From positions 116,061 through 180,060 of the forward strand of contig CAKVHF010000004.1 of assembly GCA_934748015.1 (NCBI GenBank): a DNA stretch of 64,000 nucleotides, given 5' to 3'. The notes beneath the pieces are model-generated. The model searched no databases. It saw only the letters and a list, made by a program, of their open reading frames with translations, and was not told the DNA's origin. The position numbers and the translations under genes were made by a program. Positions 1-8,755 of this stretch are shown one piece after another. How positions within the stretch are numbered: the first letter of the stretch is position 1; each line of letters opens with the position of its first letter. This DNA comes from an uncultured Clostridia bacterium. GTDB lineage: Bacteria; Bacillota; Clostridia; Christensenellales; UBA1242.

Positions 1-771
1 CAATTCCTTGTTGGCGTCATTAAGGACTTTGATACAATAATCTTTCAAAGCAATGTTCTTCTGGATCACAGGCGTTAGATTGATACCATACCATAGTAGT
101 CTTTCTTCATCATCTATCTCTTTGCAAGCAGCAAAGGCAGCATTGGCCATCTTACGTCCCATAATAGCCTTAGTGTAATTCTTGGACTGCTCTGCTCTAG
201 TATCGTACACGCCCACCAATCTCAATTGCAAGTCACGATTGTCGGATATATCAAAAGTCACCTTATATCTTTCTGGCAACCAATCTAGCGATCTAAATAC
301 CTCACAGCCATATAGTAGTCTAGGTCTAGTCTCCTCTGGCATAGTCATGATTGCATCAACCACCATAGAGGTTATTAGCCTATGAGTTTCGCTACGATCA
401 AATATATTGTGTGTATACACAATGTCTGGATTGATATCCGAGATTAATTTGGCTAATTCTTTTACAACCAATTCCCTGTTCTTAAATAGATAATCACGGC
501 TATGTTTCAATAGATACAACCCGTCATATTCCCCTATCTGACCAGCTCTAGTCTGTTCTTGGTTCCTTTGCTCAACCATCTCCTTATCGGATATGTCGCT
601 ATACTTACCAGCCTTGTAACAATTGGCTCCGTCACCTACCACGCATGCATAAAATGCATACTTTTTGCTTCCAAAAGCCTTCAGAATGCCGTCCATTGCC
701 ATGATTTCAATATCATCTTGGTGTGCGGAAATTGCTAACAAATTAGTCGTATTTGGACCTTTAGTTTCCAT
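1..771 (-). CDS. PIG-L/LmbE-family deacetylase (3' end outside window)
   Basis: The minus strand is open from an ATG at 771 to the window edge (257 codons, no stop reached). The protein starts METKGPNTTNLLAISAHQDD and carries the zinc-binding AHxDD.E motif as AHQDDIE near residues 16-22, with Gln where Pro is usual. A second family motif, YTHNIFDRSETH, lies about residue 119. These are hallmarks of the PIG-L/LmbE superfamily, Zn-dependent enzymes that remove acetyl groups from GlcNAc-type sugars or related amides. The substrate cannot be told from sequence. The family is usually 220-280 residues, so little is missing. GAGAGG precedes the start. No neighbour suggests a pathway. Confidence 0.82.
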   Translation of the reverse strand, partial: METKGPNTTNLLAISAHQDDIEIMAMDGILKAFGSKKYAFYACVVGDGANCYKAGKYSDISDKEMVEQRNQEQTRAGQIGEYDGLYLLKHSRDYLFKNRELVVKELAKLISDINPDIVYTHNIFDRSETHRLITSMVVDAIMTMPEETRPRLLYGCEVFRSLDWLPERYKVTFDISDNRDLQLRLVGVYDTRAEQSKNYTKAIMGRKMANAAFAACKEIDDEERLLWYGINLTPVIQKNIALKDYCIKVLNDANKEL

Positions 772-1366
772 ATAATATTATTTCAACCTCTCTATATTAT
801 CTCTTGAAAAAATGTTTACTGCATACTAAATTATATGAATAATTTATATGACTAGTGTATAACAAATTGGCAAAAATTACAAACGAATACAACAATTATT
901 TGGCAATGTTTTAACTTTTTGAACAAATTTTCGATAATTTTAAATTTGTCAAGCAAATCGATAAAATAAAAATTTTTTTGCGTTTCCAGCTTGTCTTAAG
1001 AAAGATGTTTAGTCTAGAAAATGTATAAAAACGCTTTTTTAGCCACTACAATGCTATTTTTGTTGCACTATGTCTGAGATTTTTTTGCAATCTATTACCT
1101 ATCGACATTATATGCAAGTATTTTTTTCTAATATATTCTGACTGTCACTAACTATATTGTAGCACAAAAATGCAACAATGTTAATAGGTGAACCACAAAT
1201 TTATTATTATCTAACTATTGTCCACATGCGGTCTAAGTCCAATATACCCGTTAACATAGCGGTTTTTAAACATTTTTGTTCCATGCTAAATTTTTAATAA
1301 AAACAACAAATCTGACCCACTTCTATACTAATATACTATTTATACAACCTTTTTCTTAAAAAGAAG
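772..1366. other. gene-free AT-rich intergenic region
   Basis: Divergent region between the deacetylase gene (leftward) and the rpsF operon (rightward). It is very AT-rich. I see no convincing ORF with a ribosome binding site, no tRNA and no strong hairpin in it. Confidence 0.6.
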
Positions 1367-1395
1367 TTGCAAAATGTATCAATCTATAGTATAAT
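1367..1395 (+). promoter_or_regulatory. promoter of rpsF-ssb-rpsR
   Basis: TTGCAA at 1367-1372 and TATAAT at 1390-1395 are separated by exactly 17 bp. Transcription should start near 1402, leaving a leader of about 150 nt before rpsF. Confidence 0.75.
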
Positions 1396-1403
1396 TGTAT
1401 CCG

Positions 1404-1477
1404 ATAATTGTGGAAATTGCTGATGTACAAACATTGGCTATCCCACATAATTATCTGCTTGGCTACCATAGATAGCC
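1404..1477 (+). promoter_or_regulatory. structured rpsF leader, possible S6:S18 autoregulatory site
   Basis: ATAATTGTGG (1404-1413) pairs with CCAC plus AATTAT (1443-1454) across a 2-nt bulge, and GGCTA (1461-1465) pairs with TAGCC (1473-1477). Leaders bound by the S6:S18 complex are known before rpsF in many bacteria; assignment here rests on position and pairing only. Confidence 0.35.
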
Positions 1478-1552
1478 CTAAGATGCTGTTTTTTGTGGAT
1501 ATATAATCCCCAAAAAAAATTATAGCATTAGACCATAAGGAGGTAAAAACAC

Positions 1553-1834
1553 ATGAATAAGTACGAACTACTTGCAATCATCCCTGCTGCTCTTAGTGAC
1601 GAAGCTAAAGAAGCTACTATTAACAAATATGTTGCTATGATCGAGAGCAATGGTGGAAAAATGACTGTAGTTAACAAGTGGGGTGTTAAGAAATTTGCTT
1701 ACCCTATCGACTACAAGTCAGAAGGTTACTATGTATTGTTAGAATTTGAAGCTCCAGCTAAGCTTCCTAACCAAGTAGAGAGCTTGATGCGTATAGATGA
1801 GTCTATCGTAAGAAGCCTATGCTTGAAGAAATAG
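1553..1834 (+). CDS. rpsF: 30S ribosomal protein S6
   Basis: A 93-residue protein starting MNKYELLAIIPA, the usual S6 opening, and containing WGVKKFAYPIDYKSEGYY, the conserved S6 core that folds as a ferredoxin-like domain. S6 dimerises with S18 on the 30S platform, and rpsR lies two genes downstream. Length is normal (about 95). The start is fixed by AAGGAGG about 8 nt before the ATG. First gene of the rpsF-ssb-rpsR operon, driven by a near-consensus promoter. Confidence 0.97.
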   Translation: MNKYELLAIIPAALSDEAKEATINKYVAMIESNGGKMTVVNKWGVKKFAYPIDYKSEGYYVLLEFEAPAKLPNQVESLMRIDESIVRSLCLKK

Positions 1835-1951
1835 TGGTCTTATAACAACTAGCAACGCACAAATTGTATTGCAAAATATTTTTTTGTCACCATGGTTGTT
1901 AAAAAAAATTAACGAAAAATAATTAGAGTTAAAATTATTGTAGGAGATAAT

Positions 1952-2344
1952 ATGAACAAAGTAATATTAATAGGTAACCTAACTAAGGACCCAGAAATCA
2001 CAACTACTAACAATGGCGTATCAGTATGCCGTTTCACACTAGCAATCTCTCGTAGATTTGCTAATGCAGAAGGCGAAAGAGAAACCGATTTCATCAACAT
2101 TGTTGTATGGAGAACATTGGCAGACAACTGTCACAAGTTCTTGAAGAAAGGTAGCAAAACTGCAGTTGTAGGTAACTTGCAAACTAGATCTTATGATGCT
2201 AACGATGGCACTAAGAGATACATTACCGAAGTTGTTGCTGAAGAAGTTGAATTTATTTCAACTAAGTCTGATGCTGTAGCAACTAAGTCTGAGGACGAGG
2301 TAACTAAGCTAGAACCTATCACTGACGACAATCTACCATTTTAA
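1952..2344 (+). CDS. ssb: single-stranded DNA-binding protein
   Basis: A 130-residue SSB. The N-terminal OB fold (residues 1-105) opens MNKVILIGNLTKDPEI and contains FINIVVWRTLADN and the YDANDGTKRY strand. The acidic tail ends DDNLPF, the interaction tip (usual form DDDIPF) that recruits replication and repair proteins. Somewhat short for the family because the linker is short. The rpsF-ssb-rpsR order is standard in Bacillota. A GGAG-type site precedes the ATG. Confidence 0.96.
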   Translation: MNKVILIGNLTKDPEITTTNNGVSVCRFTLAISRRFANAEGERETDFINIVVWRTLADNCHKFLKKGSKTAVVGNLQTRSYDANDGTKRYITEVVAEEVEFISTKSDAVATKSEDEVTKLEPITDDNLPF

Positions 2345-2395
2345 TTAAAAAAACATTTTTAATTATACAAAAAAATTAAAAAAGGAGATTAGAAG

Positions 2396-2671
2396 ATGAG
2401 CGAAGAAGCTAAGATGACTGAAATGCCTATCGAGGAAAAGACTGTTAAGAAGTTCAAGAAGACTAGCAGACGTAAAGTATGCAACTTCTGCGTTGACAAA
2501 CTAGAGAGTATTGATTACAAAGATGTTAACAGACTTAAGAAATATATCACTGAAAAAGGCAAGATTTTGCCAAGAAGACAAACAGGTACTTGTGCAAAGC
2601 ACCAAAGAGAACTAGCTACTGCTATCAAGCGTGCTAGATTTATGGCTCTTATCCCTTATGTAGGTGAATAA
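2396..2671 (+). CDS. rpsR: 30S ribosomal protein S18
   Basis: A 91-residue protein with a charged N-terminal extension followed by the S18 core: KVCNFCVDKLESIDYKDVN, ILPRRQTGTCAKHQRELATA and IKRARFMALIPYV. S18 binds S6 on the small subunit, and the Cys pair in the N-terminal part is typical of C+ type S18. AAAGGAG lies 5-8 nt before the ATG. Last gene of the operon, followed by a strong terminator at 2782-2821. Confidence 0.97.
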   Translation: MSEEAKMTEMPIEEKTVKKFKKTSRRKVCNFCVDKLESIDYKDVNRLKKYITEKGKILPRRQTGTCAKHQRELATAIKRARFMALIPYVGE

Positions 2672-2781
2672 GCCTAAAAAAAGGAGTGGTAGCAGATAAG
2701 CCAATATATAAGTATCGGTGACAGACATGCCATAAGCCTGTCAAAGTTATATGCTACATAAAATAAACTAAACAAAAATAG

Positions 2782-2821
2782 AAACCACAAGTTAAAGAAA
2801 AATGAAACTTGTGGTTTTTTT
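2782..2821 (+). terminator. rho-independent terminator of rpsF-ssb-rpsR
   Basis: AAACCACAAGTT (2782-2793) pairs perfectly with AACTTGTGGTTT (2806-2817) and runs into a T tract. Confidence 0.9.
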
Positions 2822-2851
2822 GTTGTTAGATAAAAAAACACCTCGTGATAT

Positions 2852-2896
2852 GCAAAAAAAATACCTCATATATAGATCTTTCCATATTGAGGTATT
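2852..2896 (-). terminator. terminator for the 3100-3564 gene
   Basis: AATACCTCA (2860-2868) and TGAGGTATT (2888-2896) pair. Read on the minus strand the stem is followed by a T8 tract. It faces the rpsR terminator, so the two operons converge. Confidence 0.8.
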
Positions 2897-3099
2897 TGTG
2901 TAAAACGTCTTTTTTGTTTTGCGAAACAAAAAAATGATATGCACTTCAGATATTAAACTTAAAAAAATAGCAATAAATATTAAAACCTTTTATTCTACTT
3001 TTGGAGTACGCCACAATTAATTGCAGTGCCTTATGATACACAACAGAAATCTATTATATATTGTGCTACAGAAATTAAGGTTAATTACCTACTTTTTGC

Positions 3100-3564
3100 T
3101 TACTCGCAGTCAAATACTTGCTCGTAAAACTTAGTTGTAAAATCACACTCTTGTGCCTTGATATCATCTACATAATCAAAGCATGCTTGCTTTTGTGCAC
3201 CGTTTAGTTCGTTTCTGCCACGCTCACGATAGTTAGCCTTCTCTTCGGAGATAGCACGAAGAGCCTTGTGATAATAACTATACAACTCTTCCTTGCTTCC
3301 CCTCTCCTCTATAGACTCAGCAATACTATTACGATACTCGACCGATAGATCTTGTGTTTCTCTTATCTTTTCGCCAGTATTAAGAGTGATAAGATAATTA
3401 CGGAAACAACGAAAATCGTCCATGATTACATTTGATCCGTCTGTTAGTGCATAACCGCAATTTTCCTCTTCGTCTACTCTTAGTTTTAGGCTCTCACTTA
3501 TAAACTTAATCTTGTCCTTAGCGGTCGCAAATTGATGTCCTTCTGTCAAATCTTTTTTTGCCAT
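3100..3564 (-). CDS. hypothetical charged cytosolic protein
   Basis: A 154-residue protein that I do not recognise. It has no signal peptide or membrane segment and is rich in Glu, Lys and Arg; residues about 65-140 look mostly helical (for example EELYSYYHKALRAISEEKAN). Five cysteines are spread through it, without a metal-site pattern. AAAAGGAG precedes the ATG, and the gene has its own terminator, so it is probably a real monocistronic gene. The 3' end is acidic (FDCE), as in several other orphan proteins in this window. Confidence 0.7.
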   Translation of the reverse strand: MAKKDLTEGHQFATAKDKIKFISESLKLRVDEEENCGYALTDGSNVIMDDFRCFRNYLITLNTGEKIRETQDLSVEYRNSIAESIEERGSKEELYSYYHKALRAISEEKANYRERGRNELNGAQKQACFDYVDDIKAQECDFTTKFYEQVFDCE

Positions 3565-3653
3565 TATATATACTCCTTTTAATTTTCCATATTCAATTAG
3601 TTTTAGGTTATGTCAGTATATCACCTTTTTGCCAATTGTCAAGAGGTGCAAGC

Positions 3654-3698
3654 AAAAAAAAATCAAGCGAGAGTATCATTTAACCTCTTTCCGCTTGA
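3654..3698 (-). terminator. terminator of the BspA-like gene
   Basis: TCAAGCG (3663-3669) pairs with CGCTTGA (3692-3698); on the minus strand a T9 tract follows. Confidence 0.8.
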
Positions 3699-3728
3699 CT
3701 TACTAGATTTTGATTATAGTTTTTTTAC

Positions 3729-5762
3729 TTATTTTTTGTAATATTTTGATCTGCCATTTTTTAATTCGGTTGCATTTGTTGTAGGATTAGACAAATTAAG
3801 AAGCGTATTGTTAGAATACCAATTATTAGGATCTTCAAATGTAACACTGGTTAAGTTTGAACATTCATAAAATGCATCATTGCCTATACTAACCACACTG
3901 TCTGGAATAACGACACTTGTCAAACTAGAACACGAGTAAAAAGCTCGATCTCCTATAGTCGTAATATGATCTGGCACAACATAATTATCAGCAGTATAAT
4001 CTGCACTAAAAGCTTCATTGCCTATGTGAGTAACACTCTTAGGGATAGACATATTCAACCAACCACATATAAGTGTATTGGTTGCAGTTTCGATAATTCC
4101 ACCACAATTGTTACGGCTATCATAATATGGATTTGCAGAATTAACGATTATATTTTTCCAACCACAGTGATATGCAATATTCTTGCCTATATGTTTAACA
4201 CTTGCCGGAATTGTAACGGTACTAATTCCCAAACAATTAGTAAAAGCATGATCGCCTATATACTCCAATCCATCGTTCAATGATAGAGATGTAAGACTGG
4301 TGGATTGAACAGCTTCTGCTCCTAGATACTTACAACCATCAGGTAAAATCAATGTAGTTAATGATTGGGCATCTTTGAAAGCATAGTCTGCAATTAACGC
4401 AACCTTGCTCCAATTAGTTATAGTAAGAACATTAGTAAGAGAAGAACTTGCTTTTAAAAATATTCCTTTCTCCGAATTATTGTAGCAAATAATTACTTTA
4501 TTTTCCATTGCAGAATTCCAATCAAATCCATCACTGTAGTATGTAAATATTCTTTCAATTGATTCCGGCAAATACAAGTTAGTAATGTAATTCAATTGAT
4601 AACATAAGGGTTCAGATGTTGTTAGAGATCTACCTATATGAACTGTTGTTATACTTGAATTGCCATTTGCCATACTTCCCATTACTTGATTACTTATTTC
4701 TGTCATATAGTTTCCGAAATATATTTCAGGTGCAGTAGTATAACTATAAGTTCCACCATAGCTGTTAGTAGGATGACAAATCCCTTTGGTTAATCTTGCT
4801 ACTCCGTGAGTGCCATCATCATATAAGTCTGGAACTATGCCAACAGAGATGGATGCTGTTTCTCTCTCACCATTTAAGTAGTAATAACCACCTTCGTCAC
4901 TAGAATATGATATACAACTAGCCGATACATTGGCATCTAGAAACTTGCAATATAGATGAGTATCCGAACTTAGTGTTAAAGGGAAAATTGCAGGAGTTGT
5001 AAGAGCCTTATCTGTATACCAACCCACAAAATTCGCATTTACTTTTTCTGGCATTGGAAGATCTGACTCATACACCTTTTGGTTAGAAAGGAATTTGCTC
5101 GCCTCTGCAAACTTAGCACTGTTGTACAGATTGGATACTTCGGTCAACACACTATCTGCAAAGTTAATCTCGTTAACACTTGCCCTTGTCATACTCCATG
5201 TGATACTGCCAGAATATGTTGCATTGTACATGTGGCTTATTAGGCTAACTATTACATACACATATTTGGTTTTGCCAGTCGCAACCAAAGTGTTAGCAAA
5301 TGTACTCTCACCCTCAATTGCATCCGGATTGGTCATTGCATAATCTAGTGTAACATATTTCACCAATACATTGCTTGCACTTGGTGTGCCTGTCAGAGCC
5401 AACTCAATGTCCGCCTCGGTATCGGTATTGGCAAATACAAACTCGAACATAACAGATGTGTTATCGTTAGTCAAAGTAATATTGCCACTAGGGGATAACT
5501 CACCAGTCTTGGCTTGTGGTGTAATACTAAGCACAGACCCTATTTCAGTGCCATCACGCTTAGCAACCATTTCTGTCTTGGTGCTACCAATAGTGTATGA
5601 ACCAGATACATCCACCATGATGCCATCAGATGTGTATTGTATGCTAATATTGGACGAAATGTTATTGCCACCAGCAACTATCACAATAACAACCGAAGCA
5701 ACAGCAACGACCAGTAGCGCACTCAACACCGCCAAAATTGTAATTAATTTCTTTTTACTCAT
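3729..5762 (-). CDS. BspA-type leucine-rich repeat surface protein
   Basis: A 677-residue membrane-anchored protein. Residues 4-33 form one hydrophobic signal-anchor segment. A beta-rich region follows, then an InlB/Flg_new-like stretch with FVGWYTDKALTTPA near residue 245. The C-terminal half holds BspA-type (LRR_5) repeats, with units such as VTHIGNEAF, ITTIGDRAFYSCSSLTSVVI and VVSIGNDAFYECSNLTSVTF. BspA repeats are common in host-associated anaerobes and usually mediate adhesion or protein binding outside the cell. No LPXTG motif is seen. The gene stands alone with its own terminator. Confidence 0.85.
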   Translation of the reverse strand: MSKKKLITILAVLSALLVVAVASVVIVIVAGGNNISSNISIQYTSDGIMVDVSGSYTIGSTKTEMVAKRDGTEIGSVLSITPQAKTGELSPSGNITLTNDNTSVMFEFVFANTDTEADIELALTGTPSASNVLVKYVTLDYAMTNPDAIEGESTFANTLVATGKTKYVYVIVSLISHMYNATYSGSITWSMTRASVNEINFADSVLTEVSNLYNSAKFAEASKFLSNQKVYESDLPMPEKVNANFVGWYTDKALTTPAIFPLTLSSDTHLYCKFLDANVSASCISYSSDEGGYYYLNGERETASISVGIVPDLYDDGTHGVARLTKGICHPTNSYGGTYSYTTAPEIYFGNYMTEISNQVMGSMANGNSSITTVHIGRSLTTSEPLCYQLNYITNLYLPESIERIFTYYSDGFDWNSAMENKVIICYNNSEKGIFLKASSSLTNVLTITNWSKVALIADYAFKDAQSLTTLILPDGCKYLGAEAVQSTSLTSLSLNDGLEYIGDHAFTNCLGISTVTIPASVKHIGKNIAYHCGWKNIIVNSANPYYDSRNNCGGIIETATNTLICGWLNMSIPKSVTHIGNEAFSADYTADNYVVPDHITTIGDRAFYSCSSLTSVVIPDSVVSIGNDAFYECSNLTSVTFEDPNNWYSNNTLLNLSNPTTNATELKNGRSKYYKK

Positions 5763-5919
5763 CGCTCAATTTCTCCTAACTTCACAAAAAATTCCTTTAT
5801 TTGCAAAAAAGTAAATATGTCTACATATACCTATAGTATATGTAAAATACAATTGTCTACGCTAGTATTTTACTACAGCATATATCAAAACACAAAATGC
5901 TTTTGGACTTTTTTACAAT

Positions 5920-5963
5920 AAAAAAACCAGCAACGGAAAAATATTTTTTATTTCCTTTGCCGG
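5920..5963 (-). terminator. terminator after the RsmF gene's 3' UTR
   Basis: CCAGCAACGGAAA (5927-5939) pairs with TTTCCTTTGCCGG (5951-5963) with one wobble and one mismatch; a T7 tract follows on the minus strand. Together with the stop at 6122 it defines a 3' UTR of about 150 nt that contains repeat hairpins H1 and H2. Confidence 0.75.
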
Positions 5964-5991
5964 ATATACCATTATTCCCCTAAAGATTTAT

Positions 5992-6039
5992 ACTTGAGAT
6001 CGCTTGCCTTGAATTTAGTTCATAGCAAAGAGATCAAGT
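5992..6039 (-). repeat. stem-loop repeat H1 (conserved-loop family, variant loop)
   Basis: Short arms ACTTGA (5992-5997) and TCAAGT (6034-6039) flank a loop containing TGCCTTGAATTTAGTTCA. The same loop variant recurs at 16781-16808. It lies directly beyond H2 in the RsmF 3' UTR. Confidence 0.65.
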
Positions 6040-6071
6040 TTTATTTTTTTTTAGATCCTCTCGTTTCCCAG

Positions 6072-6135
6072 AACTTTTTGCTTGAGATCGAACACCTTGA
6101 ACTTGTTTCGCAGTGGAGAGATCAAGCAAAAAGTT
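6072..6135 (-). repeat. stem-loop repeat H2 overlapping the RsmF stop codon
   Basis: Arms AACTTTTTGCTTGA (6072-6085) and TCAAGCAAAAAGTT (6122-6135) are a perfect 14-bp inverted repeat around a 36-nt loop with GAACACCTTGAACTTGTTTC. On the minus strand the gene-proximal arm ends exactly at the last base of the RsmF stop codon (TGA, 6124-6122). Confidence 0.85.
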
Positions 6136-7483
6136 TACGTAGTTCTTTAGGGTAATAATTCTTAAGAGTTTCTCCCACGACTTTGCCACCACCTAGAGGA
6201 AGATGATTGTATGTCACCGCACATACGCCACTAGGTGCATCTACAGTCACCACGTTGCCGGTCAAGTAAATACTTGCCTTAGCATCATCTAAGTCTACTT
6301 TGCGATCAAAAGTATCACAATATGCTCGATAAAAATTGTGGCTAATGCTAAAATCTTTGCCCGCGTCTTGCCCTAGCAGTACACCCATGCTTAAGACATT
6401 AAGTCCAGTATAGTCCATATCTACATCAGGCAAGCAGAATACATTAATGCCTTTTCTCACCAATTGATTAGGGATATGTGTGACATCTCTTAGCTTACTC
6501 TGGATCTTAGCAACATCTCTGTCTCTTAATAAGACATAATCGTCACTATCCCACTCAACTTCATCCCTCACATTGTCCCCCACACGCATCATGCAAGCCA
6601 CAAATTGCCCCTCTCCTATGTGAATATGTGGATAACGCCTACCACACTTAGTAGTGTCATACTCATCATCGATCACAACACCTCTAGAGGTATTAGTCCT
6701 GACATTGTCTGGCAAGTCGATCAAAATATAGTCGGGATGCGATCGCAAAAACTCAACCACAACCCCCTCGTTCTCGGTCACATTGTATGTACATGTCGAA
6801 TACACCAGCCTACCACCCAACTTAAGACAGCCTGATACCGAATGTAGTATCTCCAATTGCCTTACCGCACATGCCTTCACATTTGCCTCGTTCCAAGAAT
6901 AGGTGTCAATATCGCTTTTTCTGAACATTCCTTCGCCCGAACATGGTGCATCAACCAAGATTTTGTCAAAAACTTCCACTTTGGTGTCAAAAGCCTTAGG
7001 CAAATTGTTAGTAATTGCATAATTACGATATCCAAAGCGTGTCAAGTTTTCATACAATATCTTGGCTCTTGAATACACATACTCGTTGGCAATTAGTAGT
7101 CCTGTGTTGTTCAACTTTTCCAAAATCTGAACACTTTTGCCACCCGGAGCACTGCACACATCTAGCACAACATCATGATTGTTGATGCACAATGCCTCCA
7201 CTGGAAACATTGCAGATGCATCTTGCGAATATACAACTCCCGCATGGTGAACCAGAGTATCCCCGATCTTGCCAGAGTAATAATATCCATTGTCAATGCC
7301 GTCAACATGATCGGATATCATATCTTTGTATTTAGTCTCAAACTCTGCTAGAGAGATCTTGTTGTAATCAACAGTCATTGCCTTGATAGCAGGTCTATCC
7401 ATTGCATCAAAAAAGTTGTTAGCATCCTCTCCCAACAACTTAGTCATATTATTAATAAATCCTTTTGGCAAATCTTTAATCAT
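6122..7483 (-). CDS. RsmF/NSUN-family rRNA (cytosine-C5) methyltransferase
   Basis: A 453-residue SAM-dependent RNA m5C methyltransferase. The SAM loop is VLDVCSAPGGKS (about 106-117), motif IV is DAPCSGEGMFRK with the release Cys, and motif VI is YSTCTYNVTENEG with the catalytic Cys. The C-terminal part, after about residue 290, matches the RsmF-like C-terminal/PUA region of the Gram-positive enzyme, which modifies 16S rRNA. It sits next to rsmI, another rRNA methyltransferase. Its last four codons and stop lie inside repeat arm H2, so the C-terminal KLFA may be element-derived. Confidence 0.9.
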   Translation of the reverse strand: MIKDLPKGFINNMTKLLGEDANNFFDAMDRPAIKAMTVDYNKISLAEFETKYKDMISDHVDGIDNGYYYSGKIGDTLVHHAGVVYSQDASAMFPVEALCINNHDVVLDVCSAPGGKSVQILEKLNNTGLLIANEYVYSRAKILYENLTRFGYRNYAITNNLPKAFDTKVEVFDKILVDAPCSGEGMFRKSDIDTYSWNEANVKACAVRQLEILHSVSGCLKLGGRLVYSTCTYNVTENEGVVVEFLRSHPDYILIDLPDNVRTNTSRGVVIDDEYDTTKCGRRYPHIHIGEGQFVACMMRVGDNVRDEVEWDSDDYVLLRDRDVAKIQSKLRDVTHIPNQLVRKGINVFCLPDVDMDYTGLNVLSMGVLLGQDAGKDFSISHNFYRAYCDTFDRKVDLDDAKASIYLTGNVVTVDAPSGVCAVTYNHLPLGGGKVVGETLKNYYPKELRKLFA

Positions 7484-7530
7484 TTGTCTACTATCCTTAA
7501 CTCTAATATTGTTCCGCTTGTTTCCCCAGA

Positions 7531-7730
7531 GATATATACTTAAGATCGCATGCCTTTTATTAGCGAGCCCAATATATTGCTTTTAAAACTTTGCACTCAG
7601 TTTTATTTAGTCAATTATATAACTTTCGAACACCTTGAACTAGATTCGGAAGTAAAGAAAGTAATATAATTGCGATATTACAGCATTGCTATTAATTATT
7701 CACCGAACTTGCAGTGGAGAGATCAAGCAT
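7531..7730 (-). repeat. composite inverted-repeat region between rsmI and the RsmF gene
   Basis: A broken outer copy has its left half at 7534-7566 (ACTTAAGATCGCATGCC) and right half at 7713-7730 (CAGTGGAGAGATCAAGC), with complete copy H3 between them. This is the same nested plan as in the 44.7-45.0 kb and 16.6-16.9 kb regions. Confidence 0.6.
7612..7672 (-). repeat. stem-loop repeat H3
   Basis: CAATTATATAACTTTC (7612-7627) and GAAAGTAATATAATTG (7657-7672) pair over 16 positions with one mismatch, around a 29-nt loop starting GAACACCTTGAACTAGATTC. The arms nearly match those of the copies at 16.7 and 44.8 kb. Confidence 0.8.
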
Positions 7731-7755
7731 TCTTTTTTTATCCGCTCGCTTCCTG

Positions 7756-7821
7756 GAACTTTCTGCTTAAGATCGAACACCTTGAACTTGTTTCGTAGTG
7801 GAGAAATTAAGCAGAAAGTTC
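7756..7821 (-). repeat. stem-loop repeat H4 overlapping the rsmI stop codon
   Basis: GAACTTTCTGCTTAA (7756-7770) and TTAAGCAGAAAGTTC (7807-7821) are a perfect 15-bp inverted repeat around GATCGAACACCTTGAACTTG and the rest of the conserved loop. Against H2, two arm positions differ (T/C and G/A) and both changes are compensated in the opposite arm. Confidence 0.85.
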
Positions 7822-8623
7822 ACTTATTTCTAATCAGCAAGTCATACACATAATTCTTCTTCAGTCCCAACTTGTCCGCAACCTTCTTGCAAGCATCCTT
7901 GCTGGTTACTCCTGCATCCAGTAGGTACTTAAGCTCACTCATTATCTCGTCATCTTGAGATACTTGTGTTTGTGCCTCTTCGCCACTAACTATTATTACA
8001 AACTCTCCCTTGACAGCGCCAGTGTATCCAGCGTGCAGTGTGGTAAATGTTACTTCTTCAAATTTCTTAGTTAACTCCCTTGTTACACACACCTTTCTAT
8101 CCCCAAACGCCTCGTATACATCATCAAAAAATTGGTTGATAGAATGTGGAGAAACATAAAATATACTAGGAAAACTAGAAACCTTCAACTTGCCTAACAG
8201 ATCCTTCCTATCCTTACCCTTCTCTGGCAAAAAGCCAACAAAAGTAAAAGGTGCTTCAAATCCACTTAAGACAAAACTATCAACCAACGCACACGCACCC
8301 GGCACAACTGTATAAGGCAGTCCTTCCGCAATCAATCTACGCACAATTACCGCACCAGGATCAGATATACCTGGCATGCCCGCATCGGATATTATTGCTA
8401 TATTTTTGCCCGCCTTAAGGTCAGCAACAATGCTATCACACTTGCTACTCTCATTAAACTTGTGATAAGACACCAATCTAGCCTTGATATCATAATGTTG
8501 CAAAAAGGTCTGACTAGTGCGTGTATCTTCGCACGCAATGTAGTCACACATTTTCAATGTTTCAATTGCCCTCAATGTTACATCTTGCAAATTGCCAATA
8601 GGCGTTGCAACCAAGTATAACAT
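7820..8623 (-). CDS. rsmI: 16S rRNA (cytidine-1402-2'-O)-methyltransferase
   Basis: A 267-residue tetrapyrrole-methylase-fold enzyme with textbook RsmI signatures: LYLVATPIGNLQDVTLRA at the start, CEDTRTSQ near 39-46, SDAGMPGISDPG about 79-90 and VPGACALVDSFVLSG about 107-121. It 2'-O-methylates C1402 in the decoding centre. The start is set at 8623, where GGAGG lies 4 nt before the ATG; an upstream in-frame TTG at 8689 has no such site. It is in the holB-ricT-trmN6 cluster, as in other Bacillota. Confidence 0.95.
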   Translation of the reverse strand: MLYLVATPIGNLQDVTLRAIETLKMCDYIACEDTRTSQTFLQHYDIKARLVSYHKFNESSKCDSIVADLKAGKNIAIISDAGMPGISDPGAVIVRRLIAEGLPYTVVPGACALVDSFVLSGFEAPFTFVGFLPEKGKDRKDLLGKLKVSSFPSIFYVSPHSINQFFDDVYEAFGDRKVCVTRELTKKFEEVTFTTLHAGYTGAVKGEFVIIVSGEEAQTQVSQDDEIMSELKYLLDAGVTSKDACKKVADKLGLKKNYVYDLLIRNK

Positions 8624-8755
8624 ATATCCTCCAAAAATCTTTCTTCTTACTGTATCTCTATTTATTTCACTCGTTTTTGACTTTAGCAACTTTTTATTAA
8701 TCGTAACTTTGCCAAAATTTTATTATTTATTAAAAAAATGCAATAAAGCATTTTC

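Noticed and set aside
5371..5814. 147-codon plus-strand ORF
   Set aside because: Antisense to the conserved signal-anchor and N-terminal region of the BspA-like gene; no ribosome binding site.
7531..7821. CRISPR array
   Set aside because: The repeated sequences are inverted, irregularly spaced and nested; there are no regular spacers and no cas genes.
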